A stretch of 64,000 nucleotides of DNA, taken from Micromonospora peucetia. Lineage in GTDB: Bacteria > Actinomycetota > Actinomycetes > Mycobacteriales > Micromonosporaceae. How positions within the stretch are numbered: position 1 is the stretch's first letter; the number at the start of each line of letters is the position of its first letter. The DNA is taken from the NCBI RefSeq assembly GCF_900091625.1, contig NZ_FMIC01000002.1, positions 372,001-436,000 on the forward strand, in the 5' to 3' direction. Made by a program: the position numbers and the translations under genes. The notes under the pieces were generated by a model. It did not search any database. It had not been told where the DNA came from and saw only the letters and a program-made list of their open reading frames with translations. Positions 36,106-44,631 of the stretch are shown here, in pieces.

Positions 36106-37419
36106 ATGGCTTCCGCCCTGCGCAAGATCCCCTTCTCCGTGCAGATCCTGCTCGGCCTCGTGCTCGGCGTGGCGCTCGGCTTCCTCGCCCGCGCCAACGA
36201 CCTGAGCTGGCTCACCAGCACCCTCGACACCGTCGGCGGCCTCTTCGTCCAGTTGCTCAAGCTGGCCGTGCCGCCGCTGGTCTTCACCGCCATCGTCGTC
36301 AGTGTCGTCAGCCTGCGCGGGGTGGCCAACGCCGCCCGGCTGGCGCTGAAGACGCTGCTCTGGTTCGGCGTCACCGCGCTGATCGCGGTGGGCGTCGGCA
36401 TCGGGCTCGGCCTGCTGACCGACCCGGGCCGGGGCGTCACCCTCGACACGGCCGGCGCCACCGCGCCCACCAGGACCGGCTCGTGGACCGACTTCCTCAC
36501 CGGCATCGTGCCGACCAACCCGGTTGGCGCGTTCGTCGACGGCAACGTGCTCCAGATCGTCTTCCTGGCCCTCGTCGTCGGTGCGGCTGCGCTGCTGGTC
36601 GGCGAGGCCGCCGAGCCGTTCGTGGCGATCAACCGGGCGCTGCTGGAGATCGTCCAGAAGGCGCTGTGGTGGGTCATCCGGCTCGCCCCGATCGGCACCC
36701 TCGGCCTGATCGGCAACGCCGTCGCCTCGTACGGCTGGGACCTGCTGGCCCCGCTCGCGAAGTTCACCACCGCCGTCTACGTCGGCTGCGCGATCGTGCT
36801 GTTCGTGGTCTACCCGCTGCTGCTGGTGACCGCCGGCCGGCTCAACCCGCTGCGCTTCTTCGCGGGCGCCTGGCCGGCGATCGAGCTGGCCTTCGTCTCC
36901 CGCTCCTCGGTGGGCACCATGCCGGTGACCCAGCGCTCGGTGGAGCGCCTCGGCGTCCCCCGCGAGTACGCCTCGTTCGCGGTGCCGTTCGGCGCCACCA
37001 CGAAGATGGACGGCTGCGCGGCGGTCTACCCGGCGCTGGCGGCGATCTTCGTCGCCCAGGTCTTCGGGGTCGACCTCGCCGTCACCGACTACCTGCTGAT
37101 CGCCTTCGTCTCGGTGGTCGGTTCGGCCGCCACCGCCGGCCTGACCGGCGCGATCGTGATGCTCACCCTGACGCTGAGCACGTTGGGCCTGCCGCTGGCC
37201 GGCGCCGGCCTGCTGCTGGCGATCGACCCGATCCTCGACATGATCCGCACCGCCACCAACGTCGCCGGTCAGGCGCTGGTGCCGACCATCGTCGCCGCCC
37301 GCGAGGGCACCCTGGACCGGGCCGCGTACGACTCGGCCGGCCGTCGGTCGCCGCTCGCCCCGACGGACGCCGACGCCAGCCCGCGCCGCTCCGAGGACCT
37401 GACCCCCGCACCGGCCTGA
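36106..37419 (+). CDS. Dicarboxylate/amino acid:cation symporter (DAACS family)
   Basis: 437 residues. GltP/DctA/TcyP-type Na+- or H+-coupled uptake carrier in the cytoplasmic membrane. Family motifs: SRSSVGTMPVTQRS (hairpin HP1 serine-rich), FAVPFGATTKMDGCAAVYPALAAIF (usually MDGTA), and the substrate/cation helix DPILDMIRTATNVAGQAL. The ATG at 36106 matches the family N-terminus (ALRKIPFSVQILLGLVLG); a longer in-frame ORF from 36010 overlaps the leader ORF and adds unrelated residues. The cysteine leader suggests cystine or another sulfur amino acid as substrate, as for B. subtilis TcyP; dicarboxylates or glutamate are the sequence-only alternatives. Confidence 0.92.
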   Translation: MASALRKIPFSVQILLGLVLGVALGFLARANDLSWLTSTLDTVGGLFVQLLKLAVPPLVFTAIVVSVVSLRGVANAARLALKTLLWFGVTALIAVGVGIGLGLLTDPGRGVTLDTAGATAPTRTGSWTDFLTGIVPTNPVGAFVDGNVLQIVFLALVVGAAALLVGEAAEPFVAINRALLEIVQKALWWVIRLAPIGTLGLIGNAVASYGWDLLAPLAKFTTAVYVGCAIVLFVVYPLLLVTAGRLNPLRFFAGAWPAIELAFVSRSSVGTMPVTQRSVERLGVPREYASFAVPFGATTKMDGCAAVYPALAAIFVAQVFGVDLAVTDYLLIAFVSVVGSAATAGLTGAIVMLTLTLSTLGLPLAGAGLLLAIDPILDMIRTATNVAGQALVPTIVAAREGTLDRAAYDSAGRRSPLAPTDADASPRRSEDLTPAPA

Positions 37420-37455
37420 GGTCGGCCCAGCCGGTACCGGGCTGAGCCCGACAAG

Positions 37456-37483
37456 CGGCTGAGCCCGGTACCGGGCTCAGCCG
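37456..37483. terminator. 28-bp perfect palindrome after the symporter gene
   Basis: CGGCTGAGCCCGGT followed directly by its exact reverse complement, 36 bp after the symporter stop; a partial copy (CCGGTACCGGGCTGAGC) precedes it at 37432-37448. No U-tract. A plausible terminator or mRNA 3'-end hairpin before the Old Yellow Enzyme gene. Confidence 0.5.
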
Positions 37484-37553
37484 CCCGCCGCCACGACCCG
37501 ACGAGTCGGGGAGGTCCCTGCGGGTCCTTCCCGCCGCCGGAGAGGATGACCAG

Positions 37554-38618
37554 ATGAGTGCCCTGTTCACCCCGCTGACCCTGCGCACGGTGACCCTGCC
37601 CAACCGGATCGCCCTGGCGCCGATGTGCCAGTACACCGCCGGCCCGGACGGCCTGCCCACCGACTGGCACCTGGTGCACCTGGGCGCCCGGGCGGTGGGC
37701 GGTGCCGGCCTGGTGATGACCGAGGCCACTGCCGTGCTGCCCGAGGGGCGGATCAGCCCGCAGGACACCGGGCTCTGGTCCGGGGCGCACGTCGACGCCT
37801 GGCGGCCGGTGACCGCGTTCGTCGCCGCGCACGGCGCTGCGCCGGTCGTGCAGCTCGCGCACGCCGGGTTCAAGGCGTCGACGTACCGGCCATGGGCGCC
37901 CCTGCGGGGTGGGGTGCCCGACGCGGAGGGCGGCTGGACGCCGGTCGGCCCGGGGTCCGCGCCGTTCGTGCCCGACTACCGGGTGCCGACCGCGCTGGAC
38001 GAGGCCGGAATCGGCGGCGTCATCGAGGCGTTCGCGGCGGCGGCCGGCCGGGCGGTCGACGCCGGGTTCGCGGCCGTGGAGATCCACGCCGCGCACGGCT
38101 ACCTGCTGCACGAGTTCCTCTCCCCGCTGACGAACCACCGGCACGACGGCTGGGGCGGGGACCGGGCCGGCCGGATGCGGCTGACCCTGGAGGTGGCCCG
38201 GGCGGTCCGCGCGGCGGTCGGCGAGGACGTGCCCGTGCTGGCCCGGATCTCGGCGACCGACTGGGAGCCGGCGGGCTGGACGGTCGAGGACAGCCTGGTG
38301 CTCGCCGGGGAGCTGGCCGCCGCCGGGGTGGACCTGGTCGACTGCTCGTCGGGCGGCGCGTCGGCCACCGCCACGATCCCGGTCGGCCCGGGCTACCAGG
38401 TGCCGCTGGCCGCCCGGGTGCGCCGGGAGGCGGGGGTGGCTACCGGCGCGGTCGGTCTGATCGTCGAGCCGGAGCAGGCCGAGGAGATCGTCGCGTCCGG
38501 CGACGCCGACCTGGTCCTGCTCGGGCGGGAACTCCTGCGGGACCCGTACTGGCCGCACCGGGCCGCCGCCAAGCTCGGCGCCACCCCCTCCTGGCCCGCC
38601 CAGTACGCCCGCGCCTGA
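37554..38618 (+). CDS. NADH:flavin oxidoreductase, YqjM-type Old Yellow Enzyme
   Basis: 354 residues, FMN-dependent ene-reductase with a TIM barrel. Seen: Cys in APMCQYTA (the redox-tuning Cys of the thermophilic-like/YqjM class), QLAHAGFKAS, the substrate-binding His pair and Tyr in IHAAHGYLLHEFLSP, NHRHDGWGG, and C-terminal LGRELLRDPYWPHRAA with the Arg-finger region. GGAGAGG lies 8 nt before the ATG. Reduces activated C=C bonds of unsaturated carbonyls; physiological substrate unknown. Confidence 0.95.
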   Translation: MSALFTPLTLRTVTLPNRIALAPMCQYTAGPDGLPTDWHLVHLGARAVGGAGLVMTEATAVLPEGRISPQDTGLWSGAHVDAWRPVTAFVAAHGAAPVVQLAHAGFKASTYRPWAPLRGGVPDAEGGWTPVGPGSAPFVPDYRVPTALDEAGIGGVIEAFAAAAGRAVDAGFAAVEIHAAHGYLLHEFLSPLTNHRHDGWGGDRAGRMRLTLEVARAVRAAVGEDVPVLARISATDWEPAGWTVEDSLVLAGELAAAGVDLVDCSSGGASATATIPVGPGYQVPLAARVRREAGVATGAVGLIVEPEQAEEIVASGDADLVLLGRELLRDPYWPHRAAAKLGATPSWPAQYARA

Positions 38619-38642
38619 CCCCTCCCACCCGTGATCCCCGTC

Positions 38643-38697
38643 GATCATGAGGTTGGCGGCGATGTCGATCTCCATCGGTGCCGCCAACCTCATGATC
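38643..38697. terminator. 18-bp inverted repeat between convergent genes
   Basis: Arms 38643-38660 and 38680-38697, reading GATCATGAGGTTGGCGGC and its complement, with a 19-nt loop that itself contains a GATG/CATC pair. It lies 24 bp after the Old Yellow Enzyme stop and 36 bp beyond the ABC exporter stop, an ideal place for a bidirectional terminator. Another GATC-armed hairpin. Confidence 0.75.
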
Positions 38698-38733
38698 AAC
38701 GGGTTGGCCGGTGAGGGATGGGGGGTGGGGGGG

Positions 38734-41700
38734 TCAGCCGGCCAGGTGGGACCAGTGGGGTTCCAGGTCGCGCCAGGGGCCTTGGGCGGCGACCTTGCCG
38801 GAGCGGAGGACCACGACGTGGTCGGCCCGGACCAGGGCGGCGCGCTTCGAGGTCGAGCCCACCACGGTCACCCCGTGCTCGCGCAGCGCCTGCCACAGCG
38901 CCAGTTCGGTGGTGACGTCCAGCGCCGAGGACACGTCGTCGGCCACCAGCAGTTCGGTACGCGGGGCGAGCGCCCGGGCCAGCGCGAGGCGCTGCAACTG
39001 CCCGCCCGAGAGCCGGGTGCCCTTGTGCCCGATCAGCAGCCCGAGCCCGCCCCCGGCCGCCGCCAGGTCGTGGTCGAGCTGGGCGGTCGACACCGCCGCC
39101 GCGGCGTCCACCTGGTGGCCGAGGGTGATGTTCTCCGCCACCGTGCCGGAGAGCACCCGGGGCAGCTGGCCGACGTAGCCCACCTGGTGGGGACGCAGGA
39201 ACAGTTCCGGCTCGGTGACCGGATCGCCGTTCCAGGTCAGCCGGCCGGTGTGCGGCGCGATGCCGGCCAGCGCCCGCAGCAGCGACGACTTGCCCGAGCC
39301 GACCGGGCCGACGACCAGCACCAACTGGCCGCGTTCCACCGTCAGGTCGACGTCGCGTACGGCGACCGTCCCGTCGGTGTGCCGGACGCCGAAGCCGGTC
39401 AGCTCCAGCCGGCGCAGCGGGTGCCGGGGCGGCACGACGGGCGCCGGGGCGGTTCCCGCGCCGAGGTCCACCTCCGGCACCGCCGCCGAGTACGCCTGCA
39501 CCCCGGTCATCGCCACCGTCCGCCCGGTCCACACCCGCGCGGACGGGATCTGCGAGATCAGCGACGCCGTCGTCCAGGCGAACCAGCGGGCGGCGGACAG
39601 GGTGGCGACCGCGACCAGGGTGGCGCCGGCCGACAGCTGCCCGGTCAGGAACAGCGCCCACGCGCCGATCGGCAACAGGCCGCTGACCAGCGACGGGGTC
39701 GACCGGGACCAGACCTGCACCACGATCTCCCGGCGTTGCCGGTCGCTGCGGACCACGTCGAGGTCGGCCAGGTGGGCCAGCACCGGGCGGGTAGCCCCGG
39801 CGAGTTTGACCGTACGGGCGGCCGACAGCGAGGAGACCAGCGCGGTGGCGAACGCGGCCCGGGCCGTGACGGTGGCCCGCGCGGAACGCTCCAGTTTGGG
39901 GCCGAACAGTGTCGCGGCCAGCCCGGAGACCAGCATCGTGCCGGCGAAGAAGAGCCCCGGCACCAGGCTGCCGGTGACGGCGGTCATCGTGACCAGGAGC
40001 AGGAGCGAGATCACCTGGTCCATCACGTTGTCGGCGAGCTGCACGACCCGCTCGGTGTCGCCGCCCTGGGCCACCACCTCGGCCGGCGTGTGCCCGCTGA
40101 CCCGGCGCGGCCCGGTCTGGCCGTGCACGAGGCGCAGGCTGATCCGCAGCATCTGCCGGACCCACCACTGCGGGAACCGCAGGCCGGTGAAGTACGGCAC
40201 CGGCAGGGTCACCAGCAGGCCGACGACGATCCCCAGCGCCGGCTTCCACGGGTCGCCGGTGCCGTCGACCAGGTCGGCCCAGAGCCAGGGCAGCACCGGC
40301 CCCTCCAGCCAGAGGAGCACGAGCAGCAGGAACAACGAGATCGAGGCCAGCCCGTACCGCGCGTCGTTGACGCACAGCCGCAGGATCTCCCGCAGGCCAC
40401 GCAGTCCTCGCGGCCCGCGCTCGGCTTCGGCGGCCGACTCCCCCGGCTTCCCGGACCGGCCGCCGCCCGCTTGGCCGTCATGTGCCCGGCCGTCGACCGC
40501 TTGGCCGCCGACCGAATGGCCGCCGACCGGCTCGTCCGGCGGGCCGACCGACAGCAGGACCGGCGGGTTGGCCTCCTCCGGGCCGGTGGGCCACGGGTCC
40601 GACGGGCCGGTCAGCAGATCCACCCCGCCGGAGCGGCCCGCCGGAGCCGCGCCGCCCCCCGGAGCCGCGTGGGCGTACGCGGCGGCGTGGCTGGTGGCGA
40701 GCAGCTCGGCGAAGCGTTCCGAGGAGCGCAGCGGCCCGGCCTCGACCACCGTGCCGTCGGCCATCACCACCACCTCGTCGCAGCGGCGTACGGAGGAGAG
40801 GCGGTGTGCGATGACGATGCCGATCCGGTCGCGCAGCAGCCGCTCGGTGGCCTGCTGCACCCGCGCCTCGGTCACCGGGTCGAGGCGGGCGGTGGCCTCG
40901 TCGAGGATCACCACGTGCGGGTCGCGCACCAAAATCCGGGCGAAGGCGACGAGCTGCTCCTGGCCGGCCGAGAGCACGTGCCCGCCCTCGCCCAGCCGGG
41001 TGTCGAGGCCGTCGGGCAGCTCGGCGATCCAGGCGTCCAGCCCCAGCTCGCGCAGCGCCCCGGCGGCGGCGTCGAGCAGGCCCGGGTCGAACAGCGCGAC
41101 GTTCTCGGCGAGGGTGCCGGCGAGGATCTCGGTGCGCTGGGGCACCACGGCGACCCACCGGCGCAGCCGCTCGACGTCGAGGTCGCACAGGTCGTCGCCG
41201 GCCAGCAAGACCGTCCCGGCCGGCACGTCGACGGCCCGGGTGAGCACCTTGGCCAGGGTGGACTTGCCGGAGCCGGTCCGGCCGACCAGGGCGTACGAGC
41301 GGCCCCGGACGAAGGTCAGGTCGACGTCGCACAGCGCGGGGCCGCGCCCGTCGTCGGCACCCGCGTAACGGAAGGTGAGGCCCCGCACCACCAGGTCCCC
41401 CTCGGTCGGGGTGGTGCCGCCCACCGGCTCCTGCGGGGAGTCCGCCAGCAACTGCACCCGGCCCCACGCGCCGAGGGCGTACTGGAGTTCGGGAACCATC
41501 CGGCTGACGTGCTCGACGGTCATGCCGAAGCCGATGGCGAGCAGCCAGATCGCGGTGAGCCGGGCGCCGTCGACCCGGTCGGTGACCAGCGCCCACGCGC
41601 CACCGAGCACCACGGCCGCGATGCCCACCCGGATGGCCCCCGCGGCGATCGTCGTGACCTGGGCGGACATCCGCCACACCCGCACCCCCCGGCTGATCAC

Positions 41701-42348
41701 CTCGGCCGCCCGGCGGGCGTAGAGGCGCAGCACGTACGGCCGGGCCAGGCTGGTGCGCACGTCGTCCTGGCCGTGGATGGCCTCCTCCATCACCGCGGCG
41801 AGGTCGGACCAGGCCTCCTCCTCGGTCATCCGGGCCGGGCCGATCCGCGCGGCGGGCTTGCGCAGGCCGACCACCAGCAGCACGGTGAGCAGCAGCATCC
41901 CGACGCCGGCCGGCCACCACACGGCGAGGGCGACGACGGTCGACAGCACGCCGGTCGCCAGCCCCTGCGCGATCCGTACGCCCTGGCTGCGCACCGCGGC
42001 GGCGACCTGGTAGACGTCGCCGTCGATGCGGTCGAGCAGTTCGCCGACCGGGGTGGTCTCCAGGGTCGGCAGGTCCTGCCCGAGCGCGACCCGGCACAGC
42101 CGGCGGCGCACGTCGGCGGACCAGTCGGCGGTCAGCCCGGCCATCAGCAGGCTCGCCGCGAGGTCGGTGAGGACGGCGGCGACCAGCGCCACGGCGAGCA
42201 GCGCGAAGAACCCGGTGGCACGGTGCACCAGGACGGGGCCGGCCAGCGCGGCGGCGGCGGCCTGACCGCCGGCGCCAAGCACGATCAGGCAGGTGACGAT
42301 CGCCATTCGGCGGGGCGAGGTGGCCCACAGGTCCCGGAGCAGACGCAT
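38734..42348 (-). CDS. Fused two-half ABC exporter with one degenerate ATPase site
   Basis: 1204 residues from an ATG with GAAGGGA 7 nt upstream. Order: TMD1 (six helices), NBD1 (about 335-560), a Gly/Pro-rich linker (about 570-640), TMD2, NBD2 (about 985-1200). NBD1: Walker A GRTGSGKST (about 355), signature LSAGQEQL, Walker B VVILDEAT with catalytic Glu, switch His in VIAHRLSS. NBD2: Walker A GPVGSGKSS (about 1016), signature LSGGQLQR, Walker B LLVADDVSSALD with Asp replacing the catalytic Glu, and Ser instead of the switch His (VVGSTSKR). So one composite site is canonical and the other degenerate, as in heterodimeric exporters, but here in a single chain. Lipid, drug or peptide export is likely; no substrate clue nearby. 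Confidence 0.93.
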   Translation of the reverse strand: MRLLRDLWATSPRRMAIVTCLIVLGAGGQAAAAALAGPVLVHRATGFFALLAVALVAAVLTDLAASLLMAGLTADWSADVRRRLCRVALGQDLPTLETTPVGELLDRIDGDVYQVAAAVRSQGVRIAQGLATGVLSTVVALAVWWPAGVGMLLLTVLLVVGLRKPAARIGPARMTEEEAWSDLAAVMEEAIHGQDDVRTSLARPYVLRLYARRAAEVISRGVRVWRMSAQVTTIAAGAIRVGIAAVVLGGAWALVTDRVDGARLTAIWLLAIGFGMTVEHVSRMVPELQYALGAWGRVQLLADSPQEPVGGTTPTEGDLVVRGLTFRYAGADDGRGPALCDVDLTFVRGRSYALVGRTGSGKSTLAKVLTRAVDVPAGTVLLAGDDLCDLDVERLRRWVAVVPQRTEILAGTLAENVALFDPGLLDAAAGALRELGLDAWIAELPDGLDTRLGEGGHVLSAGQEQLVAFARILVRDPHVVILDEATARLDPVTEARVQQATERLLRDRIGIVIAHRLSSVRRCDEVVVMADGTVVEAGPLRSSERFAELLATSHAAAYAHAAPGGGAAPAGRSGGVDLLTGPSDPWPTGPEEANPPVLLSVGPPDEPVGGHSVGGQAVDGRAHDGQAGGGRSGKPGESAAEAERGPRGLRGLREILRLCVNDARYGLASISLFLLLVLLWLEGPVLPWLWADLVDGTGDPWKPALGIVVGLLVTLPVPYFTGLRFPQWWVRQMLRISLRLVHGQTGPRRVSGHTPAEVVAQGGDTERVVQLADNVMDQVISLLLLVTMTAVTGSLVPGLFFAGTMLVSGLAATLFGPKLERSARATVTARAAFATALVSSLSAARTVKLAGATRPVLAHLADLDVVRSDRQRREIVVQVWSRSTPSLVSGLLPIGAWALFLTGQLSAGATLVAVATLSAARWFAWTTASLISQIPSARVWTGRTVAMTGVQAYSAAVPEVDLGAGTAPAPVVPPRHPLRRLELTGFGVRHTDGTVAVRDVDLTVERGQLVLVVGPVGSGKSSLLRALAGIAPHTGRLTWNGDPVTEPELFLRPHQVGYVGQLPRVLSGTVAENITLGHQVDAAAAVSTAQLDHDLAAAGGGLGLLIGHKGTRLSGGQLQRLALARALAPRTELLVADDVSSALDVTTELALWQALREHGVTVVGSTSKRAALVRADHVVVLRSGKVAAQGPWRDLEPHWSHLAG

Positions 42349-42454
42349 GAGAAGTCCCTTCGGGAAGAACTGGGGCGAAGTACCCAGCCTGCTCGGGATG
42401 GCCGGCCGGCTCAACGCATTTTCGGGCGGGCCGACCGGCGGACCCTGGGCCGGC

Positions 42455-42530
42455 GGATCAGAACAATCCGGCGGCGAGCGTGCCGACCGGGCGGATCAGA
42501 AAAGCACGGTGGCGAGCGTGCCGACCGGGC
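42455..42530. repeat. Abutting 38-bp direct repeats duplicating the end of a GNAT gene
   Basis: 42455-42492 and 42493-42530 are similar copies beginning GGATCAGAA and ending GGCGAGCGTGCCGACCGGGC. The second includes the true stop of the acetyltransferase gene and its last codons (RPVGTLATVLF); the first encodes RPVGTLAAGLF plus a stop in the same sense, so it is a tandem duplication of the gene's tail. Confidence 0.8.
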
Positions 42531-43335
42531 GGAGGCCGCAGCGCTCGTAGACCCGGCGGGCCGGCAGGTTGAAGTCGTTGACGTAGAGGCTGACGGTCGG
42601 GGCGACCCGCAGCAGCGCGTCGCGCACCACCGCCGCCATCGCCGCCGATGCGATGCCCCGGCCGCGCCAGTCGGGGGCCACCCAGACGCCTTGCACCTGG
42701 GCGGTCCGGCGGGTCACCACCGCCAGCTCGGCCTTGAACACCACCTGGCCGTCGACGAACCTGGCGTACGCCCGGCCGGCCCGGACCAGGTCGGTGACCC
42801 GCCGCCGGTAGCCGCGCCCGCCGTCGTCGGCGAGCGGCGAGACGCCCACCTCCTCGGTGTACATCGCCACCGCCGCCGGGAAGAGCCGGTCGATCTCGCT
42901 GCCGTGCACCAGTCGCACCTCCGGGTCCGCCCGCAGCGCCGGCAGCGCCTCGGTGGCCAGCAACGGCTGGTTCGGGCGTACGTCCCGGGCCGGCCCCCAG
43001 ACGGCGGAGAGCCGGTCCCAGAGGCCGAGCACCGCGTCGGCCCGGCCCACGATCGACGAGCAGAGCCGCTCCTCCCCGGCGAGCAGGTCGGCGTAGGCGG
43101 CGACGGCCGGTTCGGTGGCGAGCACGGGGGTGAGGTTGCCGCCGAGCCAGCAGATCGACTCCAGGCTGCGCCGGCTGCCGTAGCCCAGCACCCGGCCCTC
43201 GGCCCGCCACCAGGCCAGGCCCCGGGCGGCGACCCGCTCGGCGACCTGCGCGCCCGCGAACGGGTCGAGGTCGAGCAACCGTTCGACCGCGCGGCGCTCC
43301 GACTCCCCGAGTTGCCGTACCGGCACCGTCAGCAC
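42496..43335 (-). CDS. GNAT N-acetyltransferase with DUF4081 domain
   Basis: 279 residues from GTG (VLTVPVRQLGESERRAVERL). The N-terminal DUF4081 domain (about 1-125; FAGAQVAERVAARGL, WLGGNLTPV) precedes a GNAT domain with the acetyl-CoA loop VAPDWRGRGIASAAMAAVV and the C-terminal YVNDFNLPARRVYERCGLRPVG. This two-domain protein follows ispG in many actinomycetes, as here; its substrate is unknown. A tandem copy of its last 38 bp follows the stop. Confidence 0.92.
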   Translation of the reverse strand: MLTVPVRQLGESERRAVERLLDLDPFAGAQVAERVAARGLAWWRAEGRVLGYGSRRSLESICWLGGNLTPVLATEPAVAAYADLLAGEERLCSSIVGRADAVLGLWDRLSAVWGPARDVRPNQPLLATEALPALRADPEVRLVHGSEIDRLFPAAVAMYTEEVGVSPLADDGGRGYRRRVTDLVRAGRAYARFVDGQVVFKAELAVVTRRTAQVQGVWVAPDWRGRGIASAAMAAVVRDALLRVAPTVSLYVNDFNLPARRVYERCGLRPVGTLATVLF

Positions 43336-43446
43336 GGATACCAGCCTGCCAGATCCGCCCCGTGCCGCGCGGGCCGAGTGGCGAGTCAGGACGCAATCGG
43401 CCCCGACCGCCGAGGTGGCGATCGGGGCCGGTGACGGCGGGACGAG

Positions 43447-44631
43447 TCAGTGCACGGTGACGGTGGCGCCGCCCGGCAGTAGGCCGCGCAGCTCCTCGGG
43501 CAGTTCGGCGCCCATCTCGTCGGCGATGCGCAGCGCCTCCTCGATCAGCGTCTCCACGATCTGCGCCTCGGGCACGGTCTTGACGACCTTGCCCTTGACG
43601 AAGATCTGGCCCTTGCCGTTGCCGGAGGCCACCCCGAGGTCGGCCTCGCGGGCCTCGCCCGGGCCGTTCACGACGCAGCCCATCACGGCGACCCGCAGCG
43701 GCACCGGCAGCCCCTCCAGGCCGGCGGTGACCTCCTCGGCGAGCTTGTAGACGTCGACCTGGGCCCGGCCGCAGGACGGGCAGGAGACGATCTCCAGGCC
43801 GCGCTCGCGCAGCCCGAGCGACTCCAGGATCTGGTTGCCGACCTTGATCTCCTCCACCGGCGGGGCCGACAGCGAGACCCGGATCGTGTCGCCGATCCCC
43901 TCGGCCAGCAGCGCGCCGAAGGCGACCGCCGACTTGATGGTGCCCTGGAACGCCGGGCCGGCCTCGGTGACGCCCAGGTGCAGCGGGTAGTCGCACTTCT
44001 CGGCGAGCTGACGGTAGGCCCGGATCATCACCACCGGGTCGTTGTGCTTGACCGAGATCTTGATGTCCCGGAAGCCGTGCTCCTCGAACAACGAGCACTC
44101 CCACAGCGCCGACTCGACCAGCGCCTCGGCGGTGGCCTTGCCGTACTTGGCGAGCAGCCGCTTGTCCAGCGAGCCGGCGTTGACGCCGATCCGGATCGGC
44201 ACACCCGCGTCGCCGGCCGCCTTGGCGATCTCCTTGACCTTGTCGTCGAACTGGCGGATGTTGCCCGGGTTCACACGGACGGCCGCGCAGCCGGCGTCGA
44301 TCGCGGCGAAGACGTACTTCGGCTGGAAGTGGATGTCGGCGATCACCGGGAGCTGCGACTTCCTCGCGATCGCCGGCAGCGCCTCCACGTCGTCCTGGCT
44401 GGGCACGGCTACCCGGACGATCTGGCACCCGGACGCGGTCAGCTCGGCGATCTGCTGGAGTGTGGCGTTGACGTCGGAGGTGAGGGTGGTGGTCATCGAC
44501 TGCACCGACACCGGCGCGCCCCCACCGACCGGCACCGAGCCGACCATGATCTGGCGGCTGACCCGGCGCGGGGCGAGCGGCGGGGGCGGTACGACGGGGA
44601 TACCGAGACTGACAGCGGTCACTTCAGGCAC
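43447..44631 (-). CDS. ispG: 4-hydroxy-3-methylbut-2-enyl diphosphate synthase (GcpE)
   Basis: 394 residues. Iron-sulfur enzyme of the MEP isoprenoid pathway converting MEcPP to HMBPP. TIM barrel with [20 protein letters not shown] and VRVNPGNIR; Cys ligands of the 4Fe-4S cluster in SCPSCGR and [14 protein letters not shown]. The GTG start directly abuts the rseP stop. It is co-directional with dxr and rseP, so two MEP steps are encoded together with a membrane protease. Confidence 0.97.
   Translation of the reverse strand: MPEVTAVSLGIPVVPPPPLAPRRVSRQIMVGSVPVGGGAPVSVQSMTTTLTSDVNATLQQIAELTASGCQIVRVAVPSQDDVEALPAIARKSQLPVIADIHFQPKYVFAAIDAGCAAVRVNPGNIRQFDDKVKEIAKAAGDAGVPIRIGVNAGSLDKRLLAKYGKATAEALVESALWECSLFEEHGFRDIKISVKHNDPVVMIRAYRQLAEKCDYPLHLGVTEAGPAFQGTIKSAVAFGALLAEGIGDTIRVSLSAPPVEEIKVGNQILESLGLRERGLEIVSCPSCGRAQVDVYKLAEEVTAGLEGLPVPLRVAVMGCVVNGPGEAREADLGVASGNGKGQIFVKGKVVKTVPEAQIVETLIEEALRIADEMGAELPEELRGLLPGGATVTVH

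Noticed and set aside
38647..43434. 1595-codon plus-strand ORF
   Set aside because: It is the antisense of the fused ABC exporter and GNAT gene; the translation is Gly/Arg/Gln/His rich without domains, a typical high-GC shadow.
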